DNA from: an uncultured Muribaculaceae bacterium
GTDB lineage: Bacteria; Bacteroidota; Bacteroidia; Bacteroidales; Muribaculaceae
Direction of reading: 5' to 3'
Length of the DNA stretch: 31,866 nucleotides
Assembly (NCBI GenBank): GCA_910583795.1
Contig: CAJTZQ010000041.1
Coordinates: forward strand, 1 to 31,866
Position 1 is the stretch's first letter. Each line of letters begins with the position of its first letter. Under the pieces are notes generated by a model that searched no databases, was not told the origin of the DNA, and worked only from the letters and a program-made list of their open reading frames with translations. The translations under genes were made by a program, and so were the position numbers. Of the stretch, positions 22,327-31,849 are shown in pieces.

Positions 22327-23688
22327 TCATTTCCCCAAATTGGTCTTGCTTTCAAAGTCTGCCAATTTATCAAGATAGTATTTCTTCACTTCATCCCAAC
22401 GATAATAGGGACCGCTGACAGGCTTACCCGGCATCGTCACTTCCCTTTCATTAATCATAGCCTTTACAAGCACATCTTCAGATTTCCCATACGGTTTGCG
22501 ATAAAAAACAAGCTGCAGGTTTCCGCCCATAGGGATTATGTCATGGTCATGCCATCCTAAGGAATCCAACTGTTCAAGCGAATCAATGCGTTGTCCATAT
22601 CCGCCCAATTCCATGAGAGATATGATATTCAAAAGAATCCCGTCATGACCATAGCGCAGACGTGCGCTCGGTTTGTCGGAAGATATGGCTGAATCAGCTT
22701 GTTCTATAATCCTTCCGAGGAGCTTACGCTGCACATATGGAGGACGTCCGTTGGTCAAAGCCGTGTTTCCGCCATGCAGGAACCAACCAGCATTTCCCTG
22801 AAGCCAGTTTTCTTTTAATTCTTCCGCAGAAAACACCTCTTCAAGGATCCATGGCTGACCGGTATGACTCTGAGTATTTGCAAGCACCCAATACAAATAT
22901 GGCATGATGCCCGGAGCCACACTGTCGCGTGCGAACTGAGGATCCGAGACTAACCGGTCAAGATATTTGTCTGAACCCTTGTGATTGTTTTTGAAATCAA
23001 CCAGCACAGTCTTGTCTGCTTCCGACTTCTCTTTCCAGCCCTCTTTATCATCAAAATTCATAAACCACATGTCGGCATAACTTGCGTCCATAGTCGGTTT
23101 AATATCGGGAACCGCCTCCTGGATTCCTTCAAGACCGTTGAACATTGAAAGTATGCAACGTATCACGACTGTAGACTTGGCGTCTATATCGGCGTCAGAA
23201 TTGAAAATTTCAGGATAATTCTTAGCCATCCTTCTTCCGATTGCCCGGTGCTGAAGAGCTCCTTTGTCTGATAATTCCCCGAGTCTGCCTTCAGAATCTT
23301 TCTGGATATTTCTCAATACATCGAGAGTCTTTTTCCCAAGTGGGGTAAGTTTGCCATTTCTTTCGGCAGATTCAAGACGTTTCACCGGAGTAAGATAATC
23401 ATCAGCTCCAATCAGCCAACGGCTTCCGTGGCGCGAATAATGCTCCATATGGAAAGGCACATATCCTGCCGGCGGCAGAGTCTGTGCCGGTGGCTCCTCA
23501 ATGGAATACGGATACTCCATCAGGTTGCCGCTCAATTCTTTCACAGTCAATTTGCCACCGCAAGCATCTTTCAGGTCAATCTTACTATTATTGGCATCCG
23601 GCACAGCAAAAGCAGGCAAAAAGGCAGCCGCAGCAAGCACCCACGCCGCCCCAAACTTAAATCTCATTTTCCTAACAGTAAGTTTCAT
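22327..23688 (-). CDS. Secreted histidine-type acid phosphatase (MINPP/phytase-like)
   Basis: A start at 23688 gives a charged lead before the signal peptide (FGAAWVLAAAAFLPAFA); the Met at 23667 is an equally good start. The active-site motif RHGSR (86-90, in HYSRHGSRW) supplies the nucleophile His87. The distal acid is GHD (347-349) rather than the HAE of classical MINPPs. Around Arg177 (STVVIRCILSM) there is the expected phosphate-pocket region. The length of 453 fits clade-2 histidine phosphatases, which remove phosphate from inositol phosphates or other phosphomonoesters in the periplasm or on the surface. It lies after the susF terminator with its own -7 box, so it is not part of the Sus operon. 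The substrate is inferred only. Confidence 0.88.
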   Translation of the reverse strand: MKLTVRKMRFKFGAAWVLAAAAFLPAFAVPDANNSKIDLKDACGGKLTVKELSGNLMEYPYSIEEPPAQTLPPAGYVPFHMEHYSRHGSRWLIGADDYLTPVKRLESAERNGKLTPLGKKTLDVLRNIQKDSEGRLGELSDKGALQHRAIGRRMAKNYPEIFNSDADIDAKSTVVIRCILSMFNGLEGIQEAVPDIKPTMDASYADMWFMNFDDKEGWKEKSEADKTVLVDFKNNHKGSDKYLDRLVSDPQFARDSVAPGIMPYLYWVLANTQSHTGQPWILEEVFSAEELKENWLQGNAGWFLHGGNTALTNGRPPYVQRKLLGRIIEQADSAISSDKPSARLRYGHDGILLNIISLMELGGYGQRIDSLEQLDSLGWHDHDIIPMGGNLQLVFYRKPYGKSEDVLVKAMINEREVTMPGKPVSGPYYRWDEVKKYYLDKLADFESKTNLGK

Positions 23689-23734
23689 GATTTTTTGTTT
23701 TAAATAATCCTTTAGTTAAAAACAATAATTTCAT

Positions 23735-23742
23735 CAAAGATA
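23735..23742 (-). promoter_or_regulatory. -7 box of the phosphatase gene
   Basis: TATCTTTG on the minus strand matches TAnnTTTG, about 47 bp before the start. No clear -33 box was found. Confidence 0.55.
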
Positions 23743-23786
23743 ATAAAATCCGGAGATTAAAGCATGAAAAAGATACGATTTTTTTG

Positions 23787-23817
23787 AAAAAAGGGGCGAC
23801 AAAACTGCCGCCCCTTT
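23787..23817 (-). terminator. Terminator of the sus operon
   Basis: On the minus strand AAAGGGGCG, a 10-nt loop and CGCCCCTTT form a GC-rich stem (23790-23798 / 23809-23817). It runs into six T residues. It lies 30 bp after the susF-like stop. Confidence 0.92.
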
Positions 23818-23846
23818 AAATATGAAATTATATTCAACTCGCAAAG

Positions 23847-25307
23847 TTATTTCTTAACCAAACTGCAGCTGTAAGGAAGCTTGCTTAGATCAAGAGTGAC
23901 GTCATACTTGCCTTCGCCCGGAGAAGCGATATTTGCTCCGTCTTGTGTCAGGTTCTGAAGATCGCCTCCGAGATTTATATCCCAACCATCATTGGCGCGG
24001 AACTTAAATTCACCCCCCTTAAATTCTATTGTACCGGTCCATATAAGATTGTCAGTTGTGGTAAGTGGTGTAGATGCATCCCAGCCTGCGGGAGTAGCAT
24101 CTCCGATCACTCCGATAGTAGAAACCAAAGTTGCGGAATATTTAAGGCTTGCAGTATTTACCTTACAATAATACAAACCAGCCTCTGCAACAGAAAGATC
24201 ACCTGCACCGCCATCTGTTGAGAGATCCCCCTCTGCCGCTCCGGCTCCATAATTAACGTGATCCCAGTCTGGAGCTGATGAGAATTTAAATCCATTCGGG
24301 CTCAAAAGTGCATAACCGCTATAATCTGAATAATTATTGGTAGAAAGCAGTTGAGAATTTATCTGAGACCAACCATTGGCATCACCGGGTGTATAAAGAT
24401 AGTCAACAGCGGATGTGAATTCATAGGTTCCTTCCTCAAGATTGATTGTAAGAAGAAGTTGTCCATCTGTCTTGACGCATCCGGCGCCACAATCTTCAGT
24501 AGCCGTGCGACCAACGAGCAAGCCGCTAAGTTCTTCACTGCCGTTTTCTGCCACACCATATGCCGTATTATCTCCGTCAACCCAGTTTCCTGTGACATAA
24601 GTAGACTCAGGGACTATCTTCCACCACCATCCGGCAGCGGCATCCTCTGCAGAAATATCAACTTTGATCGTGAATACAGGATCATCATACTGGTTGGCAT
24701 CAGAGTGATTGAATTTTATAGCATCGGCAACACTCCAGCCATTGATTGTACCAAGTAGATAATAATTCTCTTCAATCACAAGAGATGAAGGGAATGGAAC
24801 CACTGTCATATCATAAGGACCATAGAAATTTTCAGGGCTACCTACATAGGCAATCTGGTTACCGGTCTTAGTCTTTAGATTATATCTGATCTTAATGTCT
24901 TTTGCTTTCGGACCTTTTGAAATATTGGCATAATACACACCCTGCAGATCATCAGGATTGACAACTACAGAATATGTACCTTCCTCATCGACGACAACCG
25001 ATGCCGGCACAGAAGCCGAACGGGCAAAATCGTTGGCTGATATTTCAACATCTGCCAGAAATTCATACCCTTCAGGAAGGACATCACAGGTTACTGTGGA
25101 GAGAACAATATTTTTCCCTTCGTCATTAAGAGCCTTAAGATCATATGACTCTGTAGTGACACTTGATGCCACTGTCACATCGTCAACTTTCAGGATTGGT
25201 TCCTGTGGATTGACCTGAGGTGTAGGATTTGGCTCTTCATAATTGTCGCACGCAGCAACCGAGAGGGCAACAATTGCAGCAAATCCATATAATGATATTT
25301 TTTTCAT
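23847..25307 (-). CDS. susF: SusF-like surface glycan-binding lipoprotein
   Basis: The lipoprotein signal ends at Cys20 (ALSVAAC) and is followed by DNYEE, an acidic stretch like the Bacteroidetes lipoprotein surface-export signal. An N-terminal Ig-like region (~35-175) is followed by three repeated starch-binding modules. These begin at YYLLGTINGWS (~182), YLYTPGDANGWS (~303) and IGVIGDATPAGWD (~398), each with the conserved Gly-Trp turn and aromatic residues that stack on glucose. Three modules and 486 residues match SusF of B. thetaiotaomicron (SusE has two). It would hold alpha-glucan on the cell surface beside SusCD. It is last in the operon, separated from susE by a hairpin. The first seven residues are identical to those of the SusE protein. 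Confidence 0.85.
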   Translation of the reverse strand: MKKISLYGFAAIVALSVAACDNYEEPNPTPQVNPQEPILKVDDVTVASSVTTESYDLKALNDEGKNIVLSTVTCDVLPEGYEFLADVEISANDFARSASVPASVVVDEEGTYSVVVNPDDLQGVYYANISKGPKAKDIKIRYNLKTKTGNQIAYVGSPENFYGPYDMTVVPFPSSLVIEENYYLLGTINGWSVADAIKFNHSDANQYDDPVFTIKVDISAEDAAAGWWWKIVPESTYVTGNWVDGDNTAYGVAENGSEELSGLLVGRTATEDCGAGCVKTDGQLLLTINLEEGTYEFTSAVDYLYTPGDANGWSQINSQLLSTNNYSDYSGYALLSPNGFKFSSAPDWDHVNYGAGAAEGDLSTDGGAGDLSVAEAGLYYCKVNTASLKYSATLVSTIGVIGDATPAGWDASTPLTTTDNLIWTGTIEFKGGEFKFRANDGWDINLGGDLQNLTQDGANIASPGEGKYDVTLDLSKLPYSCSLVKK

Positions 25308-25326
25308 ATTGATTCTATTGATTGTG

Positions 25327-25353
25327 CCGGAGACGGAATGACACCGTCTCCGG
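25327..25353. promoter_or_regulatory. Intercistronic hairpin between susE and susF
   Basis: CCGGAGACGG (25327-25336) pairs perfectly with CCGTCTCCGG (25344-25353) around a 7-nt loop. On the operon (minus) strand it lacks a following T-run, so it is probably not a full terminator but an RNA-stability or partial-termination element. The gap here is 56 bp versus 20 bp between the other genes. Confidence 0.8.
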
Positions 25354-25363
25354 TTTATTGTTC

Positions 25364-26635
25364 TTATTTCAATGCGTAAGAAACAGTGTTATTATTAGTA
25401 TCAACAGTGAGTGTTACCGTTGAATCAGACTCAAGCTGGAACGTCCAGTTTCCTTTGCCCGGCACATACGGGCCTGAGAATGAACCGTTGGTAAACGAGC
25501 AATCGTTATTGCTGTCTGCCTCAGCAAAGCCTATCTGGCTTGGGTTATCCCAACCATTTTCCGCGCTAAGTTCAAGCGCAAAACGGAAACTGAGTTCACC
25601 AGCTGGAACTTGGAATTCTCCTGTATAAATACCATCACCGGTAGAATCAGCCAAACGATAATCCTTGTAAGCGTCAGCATTAGCTTGCTCAGGAGCTTGC
25701 CATCCGCTAATGTTGCCTACCACATAAATATATTTAGTGACAGTGACGGAAGCCTCTCCGGCAGTACAAGTCATGGTTATATTCTTTTCATCACTCATAT
25801 CCAACACAACAGTCATTTTTCCACCGGGGAAGTTGGGGAAGTTGAACGATCCCTTGCCTTTCACTACTGGGCTTGTGAAAGTGCCATCGGCAAATTCAGG
25901 GAAGTCTGTTGAATTGTCATCAACCTGGAAGCCATAAGAATCAGTATCCCAACCGGTAAGAGCTGTATAGAAGCGGAACATCGGGGCTGCAGGCATATCA
26001 AACACACCAGAATATACATGCGATCCGATAGCGTCAGCCGGCTCAAACAGACGCCAGTCTGCATAATGGGCTGCATTCGACTCTTCAGGACCTGCCCAAC
26101 CTTCCGGAGAACCGACAAGGTAGATATATCCCGGAACCGGAACTGCAAAATAACCTTTCAACATATTGTAAGAAACAACATTTGAAACGATACGGGTGCC
26201 CTCTACACCGTCAAGTTCACATATTGCACGGAAATAAACTTTCTGTGGAGTCATTCCATTAGGGAACTTGGCATTGTAGGTATCCTCATCGGTCACACCG
26301 GAAAGTTCGCATATACCCGTAGCCACTGCCTCCTGTTTGAAAGTCATGCGGGCAAGGGTCTTGTCGGTCGATTCAAGTGCATAAGTTGTTGCGAAATCCT
26401 CAGTGAGCGACATTTCGGCAGAATACTGAGCCACCGCTGAATAACCGTAATCCGGTTGGGATGCCACAAGTTCGAGAGTATTTCCTTCCTGAAGCTCGAT
26501 ATACTGATCCTGCATCGCAGGTGTATTGAGTTCAAATTTTGTAGGCATCTGCAACACCGGATCCCGATCTTGCGAACAGGAGGCGATACCAAGGAGCGAT
26601 GCTGCCATTGCCATATATAATGATATCTTTTTCAT
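25364..26635 (-). CDS. susE: SusE-type outer-membrane starch-binding lipoprotein
   Basis: The lipobox is IASC (Cys20), followed by SQDRD. The N-terminal SusE domain (~25-160) includes KFELNTPAMQDQYIELQEGN and FRAICELDGVEGTRIVSNVVSYN. Two clear internal repeats follow: YIYLVGSPEGWAGPEESNA (~170-285) and YIYVVGNISGWQAPEQANA (~302-420). Both continue into a [YH]xD[YW]RL strand and a GPYVPGKGNW-like segment. These are the two glucan-binding modules of a SusE, with Trp residues for stacking on sugar rings. At 423 residues it is slightly longer than classical SusE. It is encoded 20 bp after susD, and its role is polysaccharide retention at the surface. The first seven codons are nearly identical to those of the SusF-like gene. 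Confidence 0.9.
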   Translation of the reverse strand: MKKISLYMAMAASLLGIASCSQDRDPVLQMPTKFELNTPAMQDQYIELQEGNTLELVASQPDYGYSAVAQYSAEMSLTEDFATTYALESTDKTLARMTFKQEAVATGICELSGVTDEDTYNAKFPNGMTPQKVYFRAICELDGVEGTRIVSNVVSYNMLKGYFAVPVPGYIYLVGSPEGWAGPEESNAAHYADWRLFEPADAIGSHVYSGVFDMPAAPMFRFYTALTGWDTDSYGFQVDDNSTDFPEFADGTFTSPVVKGKGSFNFPNFPGGKMTVVLDMSDEKNITMTCTAGEASVTVTKYIYVVGNISGWQAPEQANADAYKDYRLADSTGDGIYTGEFQVPAGELSFRFALELSAENGWDNPSQIGFAEADSNNDCSFTNGSFSGPYVPGKGNWTFQLESDSTVTLTVDTNNNTVSYALK

Positions 26636-26655
26636 TTTTCTTTCGAATGCAATGA

Positions 26656-28365
26656 TTAGTAATTAGGATTCTGAGTATATCCGTTTCTTGCAGCGGTTGT
26701 GCTGGGAAGAGGATAGACGTTAAAGTTTGAAGCGAAGTCTGTGCCATTGGCAACCTGACCCTTCCATGACCAAGTGTAACCTGAAATCCATTTGCCATAC
26801 CTGATAAGGTCGCTGCGACGTGTAGATTCTGTATAAAGCTCACGGCAACGCTCATCCTGAAGCTCAACAAGATTAAGACTTGTATAAGGCTCCATACCGG
26901 CACGTTCACGGATATAATTCACATATTCAACAGCCTTTGAAGGAGAACCTGCTCCGTTAAGGATCGCCTCTGCTGCCGACAGATAGATCTCGGCAAGACG
27001 GATCATCGCGTAGTCTCCACCAAGCTGATCGGTTGCAGCGGGAGAATTAGCTGTGTCAATACCGTTATCGTCCATTGCCCAGTTGCTATATTTCACAGCA
27101 AGGTAGCCGTTCGAACCCCAGTCAGCCTGAGCAAGAGACTTGTTCTGCATCAGGAATCCGTCTTTTGATGTCTTCCAGAGTTCTACCCTCTTGTCGGGAG
27201 AAACCGAATAGTCGGCATTCCAATCGAATTTTTCAACAAACTCAGGACGTGCCACAATACACTTCCATCCATTGCCTGAATTATAATCAGCCATAGCACA
27301 CTTGAAAGTGGCATCGGCGGGAGAATCACCTATCCATGCGTTACACATGAATGTAGAGTTGGCATAAGACATAAGTCCGAGTCCCGAAGGATTCTGTGTG
27401 GTCTGTTCCTGAGGTATTGTCCAGATAATTTCATTGACCTCGTTAGCTCCACCGATCGCGAAATCTTTATTGTTTGCACCGAAATTCTGGAAATAATTCT
27501 GGCAAAGACCTGAATTCTGGAAACCGCCCTTTCCGAGGCGCCCAATTACAGCCTCGGCATGAGAAAGACATTTATCCCAGGCAGCTGTACCGGTGTAAAC
27601 CTCAGCATTCAGATAATATTTCACAAGAAGCGACTCAGCCACATCAAGTCCTACATATCCATATGGCGGACGGTTGTTTGGATCATTCTCCTTATACCAT
27701 GTCACGATATTTTCAAGATCCTCAACAACTTTTTCGTACACCATACGGCGTCCTTCAGCGAAATTGGAAGAAAGCTGAGGTGCGACCTCTCCCATTTTTA
27801 CATTCTCATCTGCATAGGGGACATTACCAAAGTTATCTATAGCATACCAATATGCACCGGCACGCAAAATGCGACATTGACGCATATACTCGTCAGCCTT
27901 GTTCTTCAAAGCATCCGTAGTCAGATTAAAATATCCATCGTTCACAGTCTGTATGAACTGGTTGCACATAGCAATATTGATAAACAATCTTGAATATGTG
28001 CCCATAACAACTGTGTTTGACGCAGGAATAAGACCGTATTGGAACAGACCGTAGTCAGCATCATTAGGAATCCATGAAGCTTCGTCTGAAGGGACTTCCT
28101 CAAGGATGAAAACTGCACGTTGGAATGTCGACATACCGCCGTCGAATCCCTGTACTGATGCATCTCCATTGGCTCCGTATGTGGCATACTGGAGATATAC
28201 GCCTCCGATCGCCTTGTCAAGATAACCATCGGGATCGGATGCAAACTGTCCGGGAGTCAAAAGGCTTGGATCGGTGGGCGTCAGATCAAGGTCTCCGACA
28301 CAACTCCCCAAAGTCATTGTTGCCGCGATGACACTGCCGGCAAGGAAAAATCTATTATATTTCAT
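26656..28365 (-). CDS. susD: SusD/RagB-family glycan-capture lipoprotein
   Basis: The lipobox GSC (Cys22) is followed by VGDLD. The protein is helical with TPR-like units. The SusD hallmark segments are present: LTPTDPSLLTPGQF near the N-terminus, YMRQCRILRAGAYWYAIDNFGNVPY in the first third, AEIYLSAAEAILNGAG, and the C-terminal block LQDERCRELYTESTRRSDLI followed by RYGKW. At 569 residues it is of normal size. SusD sits as a lid on the SusC porin and captures oligosaccharides. It is encoded 20 bp downstream of susC. The ligand is presumed to be an alpha-glucan from the SusE/SusF partners and the GH13 gene in the neighbourhood, not from this sequence itself. Confidence 0.95.
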   Translation of the reverse strand: MKYNRFFLAGSVIAATMTLGSCVGDLDLTPTDPSLLTPGQFASDPDGYLDKAIGGVYLQYATYGANGDASVQGFDGGMSTFQRAVFILEEVPSDEASWIPNDADYGLFQYGLIPASNTVVMGTYSRLFINIAMCNQFIQTVNDGYFNLTTDALKNKADEYMRQCRILRAGAYWYAIDNFGNVPYADENVKMGEVAPQLSSNFAEGRRMVYEKVVEDLENIVTWYKENDPNNRPPYGYVGLDVAESLLVKYYLNAEVYTGTAAWDKCLSHAEAVIGRLGKGGFQNSGLCQNYFQNFGANNKDFAIGGANEVNEIIWTIPQEQTTQNPSGLGLMSYANSTFMCNAWIGDSPADATFKCAMADYNSGNGWKCIVARPEFVEKFDWNADYSVSPDKRVELWKTSKDGFLMQNKSLAQADWGSNGYLAVKYSNWAMDDNGIDTANSPAATDQLGGDYAMIRLAEIYLSAAEAILNGAGSPSKAVEYVNYIRERAGMEPYTSLNLVELQDERCRELYTESTRRSDLIRYGKWISGYTWSWKGQVANGTDFASNFNVYPLPSTTAARNGYTQNPNY

Positions 28366-28385
28366 TTTTATATCTGCCTTTAAAG

Positions 28386-31300
28386 TTAGAATGTAGCGAT
28401 CAGACCGATTGTAAAGCTTACTGGACGGGGATAAACATTGTTGTCGATACCGTCGAACACTTCAGGGTCAAGACCTTTATATTTTGTAATCACAAACGGG
28501 TTTTGAACCGCGCCATAAAGACGGAGACGAAGCTGCTCATTGATAAGGTCCGGCCAGGTGTATCCGAGTGTAATGTTGTCGCAACGGAGGAACGATGCGT
28601 TTTCAACCCAATAATCACTTAAGATAAGCTGCTCGGGATTGCTTGGGAATATGAATTCATCACGGAGAAGATTGTTGAGACCGTAAGCATCAACTTTTGC
28701 AAGATTTGTACGGTCATAACGGGGCCCGTTGTAGACATAGTTGCCGAAGTTGGCACGCAACGCAAACGAAAGATCCCAGTTCTTATAGCTGAAATTGTTA
28801 GTCCAGTTGAATGTCACTTTAGGTTCCGGAGAATGGAAGTTGATAAGGTCGGCGTCATTGATCTTGCCGTCCGCATTCTGATCCACATACTGACCGGGGA
28901 CAGGATTGCCGTCGTTATCATACACCTGCTGATATACACGATAAGTGAAAGCAGCCTCCCCTACAAGATGCCACTGAAGAGGGCCGCCTGTGCCTGACGG
29001 CACGTTTCTTGCAGAAATCTCTGAAGTCTTGGCATCGCCTGTTAAAGCAGTAATCTTGTTACGGTTCCATGCCACATTGACGTTGGATGTCCATGTGAAA
29101 TTCTCAGTCTGCACAGGACGTCCGCCCAATGTAACCTCAATACCATAGTTACGGAGGCTACCGATATTGGTAGTCATATAGTTTGAGGTATTCATGCCCA
29201 ACGCTGGAGTGAACGCAAGAAGGTCTTTTGTGTTGCGTAGATACCAGTCGATGGCAGCTGTAAAGCGGTTATTAAAGAATCCGAGATCAAATCCGACGTT
29301 CCATGTAGTAGTGGTCTCCCATTTGATCTTACTGTCGTATGCCTGCGGATAAAGAGGCTCGATCCATTGTCCGTTAGGACCGATATATTGGAATCCGGGT
29401 TTATATGAATTGGTATACAAAGGCAGATATGGGAAATAGCTACCTATATCCTGCTGACCGGTCTGACCCCAGCCAAGACGAAGTTTCCATTCATCAAGCC
29501 AAGACACATCGCGGAGACTGCCTACATTGTTGATCTTCCAACCGAGAGCTACAGAGGGGAAAAGGCTCCAGCGGGTGTCTTTTGAGAAACGGGAAGAACC
29601 GTCATCACGGAGAGTGAAAGTGAGAAGATAAGTGTCGTCAAATGTATAATTCAAACGACCAAAGAACGAAACAAGCTGAAGAGGATTGCCCCAACGGCTT
29701 TGGGGAGCATTATTTACAACCTCACCGATTGCGTTATGGGTGTTGACATCCATATAATATGTTCCGTTATCATAAGAGAAGCCGTTGTTCCCGTTGGCAT
29801 TTACAAAACCGAGTGAATTGACATAGTTCTGAGAACGTCCAAGATAGCTGAAACGTTGCCAGGAATAACCCACCATCACGTCAAGATTTGATTTGATGGC
29901 TTCGAAATCCTTCTTATAATTCACATAGAAGTCAAGCAGAGTGTTGCGCTGAAGTTCGTGCCATTTGTAAAGAGTGGCAGCACCGGCTGCATTGTTCGAC
30001 ATAAGACCGTCGTTTGTCCATGCCATCACTGAGTTTGCTGCGGTGATGCTGCGCTGATCATTTTTGCTCACCTGATAACCAAGGTTAAGGTTAAGATGGA
30101 GTTCAGGGAGGAAATGGAGAGCATAATCAATCTGGATATTACCGGATGAAGACCATGTCTTATTGTGATTATCCACGTCATAAAGTCTCTGCAACGGGTT
30201 GATGGCAGCATTACGGTCATACGTCCCGCCGGGAGCATAGTTGTAATATCCATTGTAAAGATACAATCCGGAATTACCTCCCATAGAAATATTGGTACGT
30301 ACAGGTTTTGTCGGGTCCATGCTGGTGGCGCCACCGATAGCGGCACCGTCGGCATTACGGACGTCGCCATAAGTGCCATTGACATTCACATTGATAGAAA
30401 GGAGGTCATTGAAAAACTTAGGGCTAAGACTGAATCCTGCAGTGACACGCAACATGCTTGAAGTCTTGAGGATACCTTCAGAGTTTGTATAACCCGCATT
30501 TACACGATAAGGAAGGAATCCAGCCTTACCTGCTATACTTGCGTTGTAATCTTGTGAAATTGTAGTGCGGAGCACTTCTTTCTGCCAATCGGTATTATAT
30601 ACCTTGCCGTCATATCCGAGTTGTGCTATTGAGCTTTCTCCAAGATTTGCTTTCACAAAATCAGAAAATTCAGCACCGTTCATAAGGTTAAGGGTCTTAC
30701 GGGCTGTATTGACAGTCATATTGGCTGTCACATTTACAACCGGTTTGCCTGCCTTACCTTTCTTGGTAGTGACTATGATGACACCGTTAGATGCACGGCT
30801 ACCATAGATAGCGGTTGCTGAAGCATCTTTAAGCACTGTCATGCTTTCGATATCATTAGGATTAATCATGGTGAGAGCATTCATACCTCCTCCCTGCGAC
30901 TGGTTAGTCATAGGCACACCGTCAATCACGATCAGAGGGTCATTGGATGCTGTAAGAGAGGAACCGCCACGGATACGGATTGTACCGCCGCCTGTAGGGC
31001 TACCACCATCTGTAGTGACAACAACACCGGGAGAGGCACCTACAAGAAGGTCTTGAGCTGAAGTAGATATACCGGCATCGATCTCATCCGGTTTAATAAC
31101 AGACACTGAGCCGGTGGCATCAGATTTCTTTACGCTACCATAACCGATAACTACTGTCTCGGCAAGCATGGTGGCGTTTTCTTTCATTGTTACCTTGATC
31201 TCTGTGCGGCCGTCTACGGGAACCTCCATAGGATCGTAACCGATGTAACTGATCACAAGAGTTGCATTCGGCTCGACATTGATAGAGAAATTGCCGTCGA

Positions 31301-31487
31301 TGTCTGTCGCCGTACCGTTAGACGTGCCTTTCTCCATTACGGTGGCACCGATCAATGGCTCGCCGGTCTCATCATCCACATACCCGTGGACAGTGATCTT
31401 CTGCGCGAAGCCTGGAAGCGCGAGACTTAGCACCAATGCCATAGTCATCCACAACTTCCTGTTCAGATGAAAACAGATGTTCTTCAT
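28386..31487 (-). CDS. susC: SusC/RagA-family TonB-dependent outer-membrane transporter
   Basis: The protein is complete at 1033 residues. The signal peptide (1-28, LALPGFA) is followed by a carboxypeptidase-regulatory-like domain (~30-108, HGYVDDETGEPLIGATVMEKGT). The TonB box region ETVVIGYGSVKKSDATGSV follows, and then the plug with IRIRGGSSL and YGSRASNGVIIVTTKKGK. A ~22-strand barrel ends in the terminal Phe of PVSFTIGLIATF, needed for BAM insertion. It forms the energised channel for oligosaccharide import through TonB/ExbBD. It is the first gene of the four-gene sus operon. No N-terminal anti-sigma-interacting (STN) domain is present, so regulation by an ECF sigma/anti-sigma pair is unlikely. 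A SusR-type or hybrid two-component regulator is not in the window. Confidence 0.96.
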   Translation of the reverse strand: MKNICFHLNRKLWMTMALVLSLALPGFAQKITVHGYVDDETGEPLIGATVMEKGTSNGTATDIDGNFSINVEPNATLVISYIGYDPMEVPVDGRTEIKVTMKENATMLAETVVIGYGSVKKSDATGSVSVIKPDEIDAGISTSAQDLLVGASPGVVVTTDGGSPTGGGTIRIRGGSSLTASNDPLIVIDGVPMTNQSQGGGMNALTMINPNDIESMTVLKDASATAIYGSRASNGVIIVTTKKGKAGKPVVNVTANMTVNTARKTLNLMNGAEFSDFVKANLGESSIAQLGYDGKVYNTDWQKEVLRTTISQDYNASIAGKAGFLPYRVNAGYTNSEGILKTSSMLRVTAGFSLSPKFFNDLLSINVNVNGTYGDVRNADGAAIGGATSMDPTKPVRTNISMGGNSGLYLYNGYYNYAPGGTYDRNAAINPLQRLYDVDNHNKTWSSSGNIQIDYALHFLPELHLNLNLGYQVSKNDQRSITAANSVMAWTNDGLMSNNAAGAATLYKWHELQRNTLLDFYVNYKKDFEAIKSNLDVMVGYSWQRFSYLGRSQNYVNSLGFVNANGNNGFSYDNGTYYMDVNTHNAIGEVVNNAPQSRWGNPLQLVSFFGRLNYTFDDTYLLTFTLRDDGSSRFSKDTRWSLFPSVALGWKINNVGSLRDVSWLDEWKLRLGWGQTGQQDIGSYFPYLPLYTNSYKPGFQYIGPNGQWIEPLYPQAYDSKIKWETTTTWNVGFDLGFFNNRFTAAIDWYLRNTKDLLAFTPALGMNTSNYMTTNIGSLRNYGIEVTLGGRPVQTENFTWTSNVNVAWNRNKITALTGDAKTSEISARNVPSGTGGPLQWHLVGEAAFTYRVYQQVYDNDGNPVPGQYVDQNADGKINDADLINFHSPEPKVTFNWTNNFSYKNWDLSFALRANFGNYVYNGPRYDRTNLAKVDAYGLNNLLRDEFIFPSNPEQLILSDYWVENASFLRCDNITLGYTWPDLINEQLRLRLYGAVQNPFVITKYKGLDPEVFDGIDNNVYPRPVSFTIGLIATF

Positions 31488-31756
31488 GCAAGAATAATTT
31501 AGTTGTTATTATTTGTAAAAATTTTCCGATTTTTGGTTAATCGCGTAAATCTGCTTTCCCATCCGTCAACAACCTACAGCGATAGCTGATTGTAGTGCAC
31601 AGAACACATTGTCTATAATCCAACTTATGCCATATTGGCTATTAACAGATAGTTAAGCTTCCCTATTGGGTTAATTTTTCTTCTATTTCATGGATTTTTC
31701 CGAGTTGTTTTCAGGCTCTTGAGAGTTTTCCAGGCTACAATTCGTTAAAATCATCG
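31488..31756 (-). other. Long 5' leader of susC, no gene
   Basis: About 260 nt separate the likely start point from the susC start codon. I see no open frame or recognised riboswitch. A hairpin-forming segment CTACAGC-GATA-GCTG (31574-31588, with TGTAG to 31595) is present. Long sus-type leaders can host small-RNA or antisense control, but nothing here proves it. Confidence 0.5.
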
Positions 31757-31764
31757 CAAATATA
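31757..31764 (-). promoter_or_regulatory. -7 box of the sus operon
   Basis: TATATTTG on the minus strand fits TAnnTTTG. The nearest TTTG (31789-31792) is 24 bp upstream, longer than the usual ~20, which fits an activator-dependent promoter. Confidence 0.55.
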
Positions 31765-31801
31765 AGACTTAATTTTTCTTTACTAATACAAACAAGTATT
31801 G

Positions 31802-31849
31802 ATTAACATTGTTAATTACAATGATTCGGTAGTTTTGAGCTAACCGAAT
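31802..31849. promoter_or_regulatory. Two palindromes upstream of the sus promoter, possible regulator sites
   Basis: ATTAAC-ATT-GTTAAT (31802-31816) lies about 10 bp beyond the candidate -33 box. A second inverted repeat pairs ATTCGGTAG (31824-31832) with CTAACCGAAT (31840-31849), with one bulged base. Their position just upstream of the promoter suits an activator such as a SusR-type protein; binding is inferred. Confidence 0.5.
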
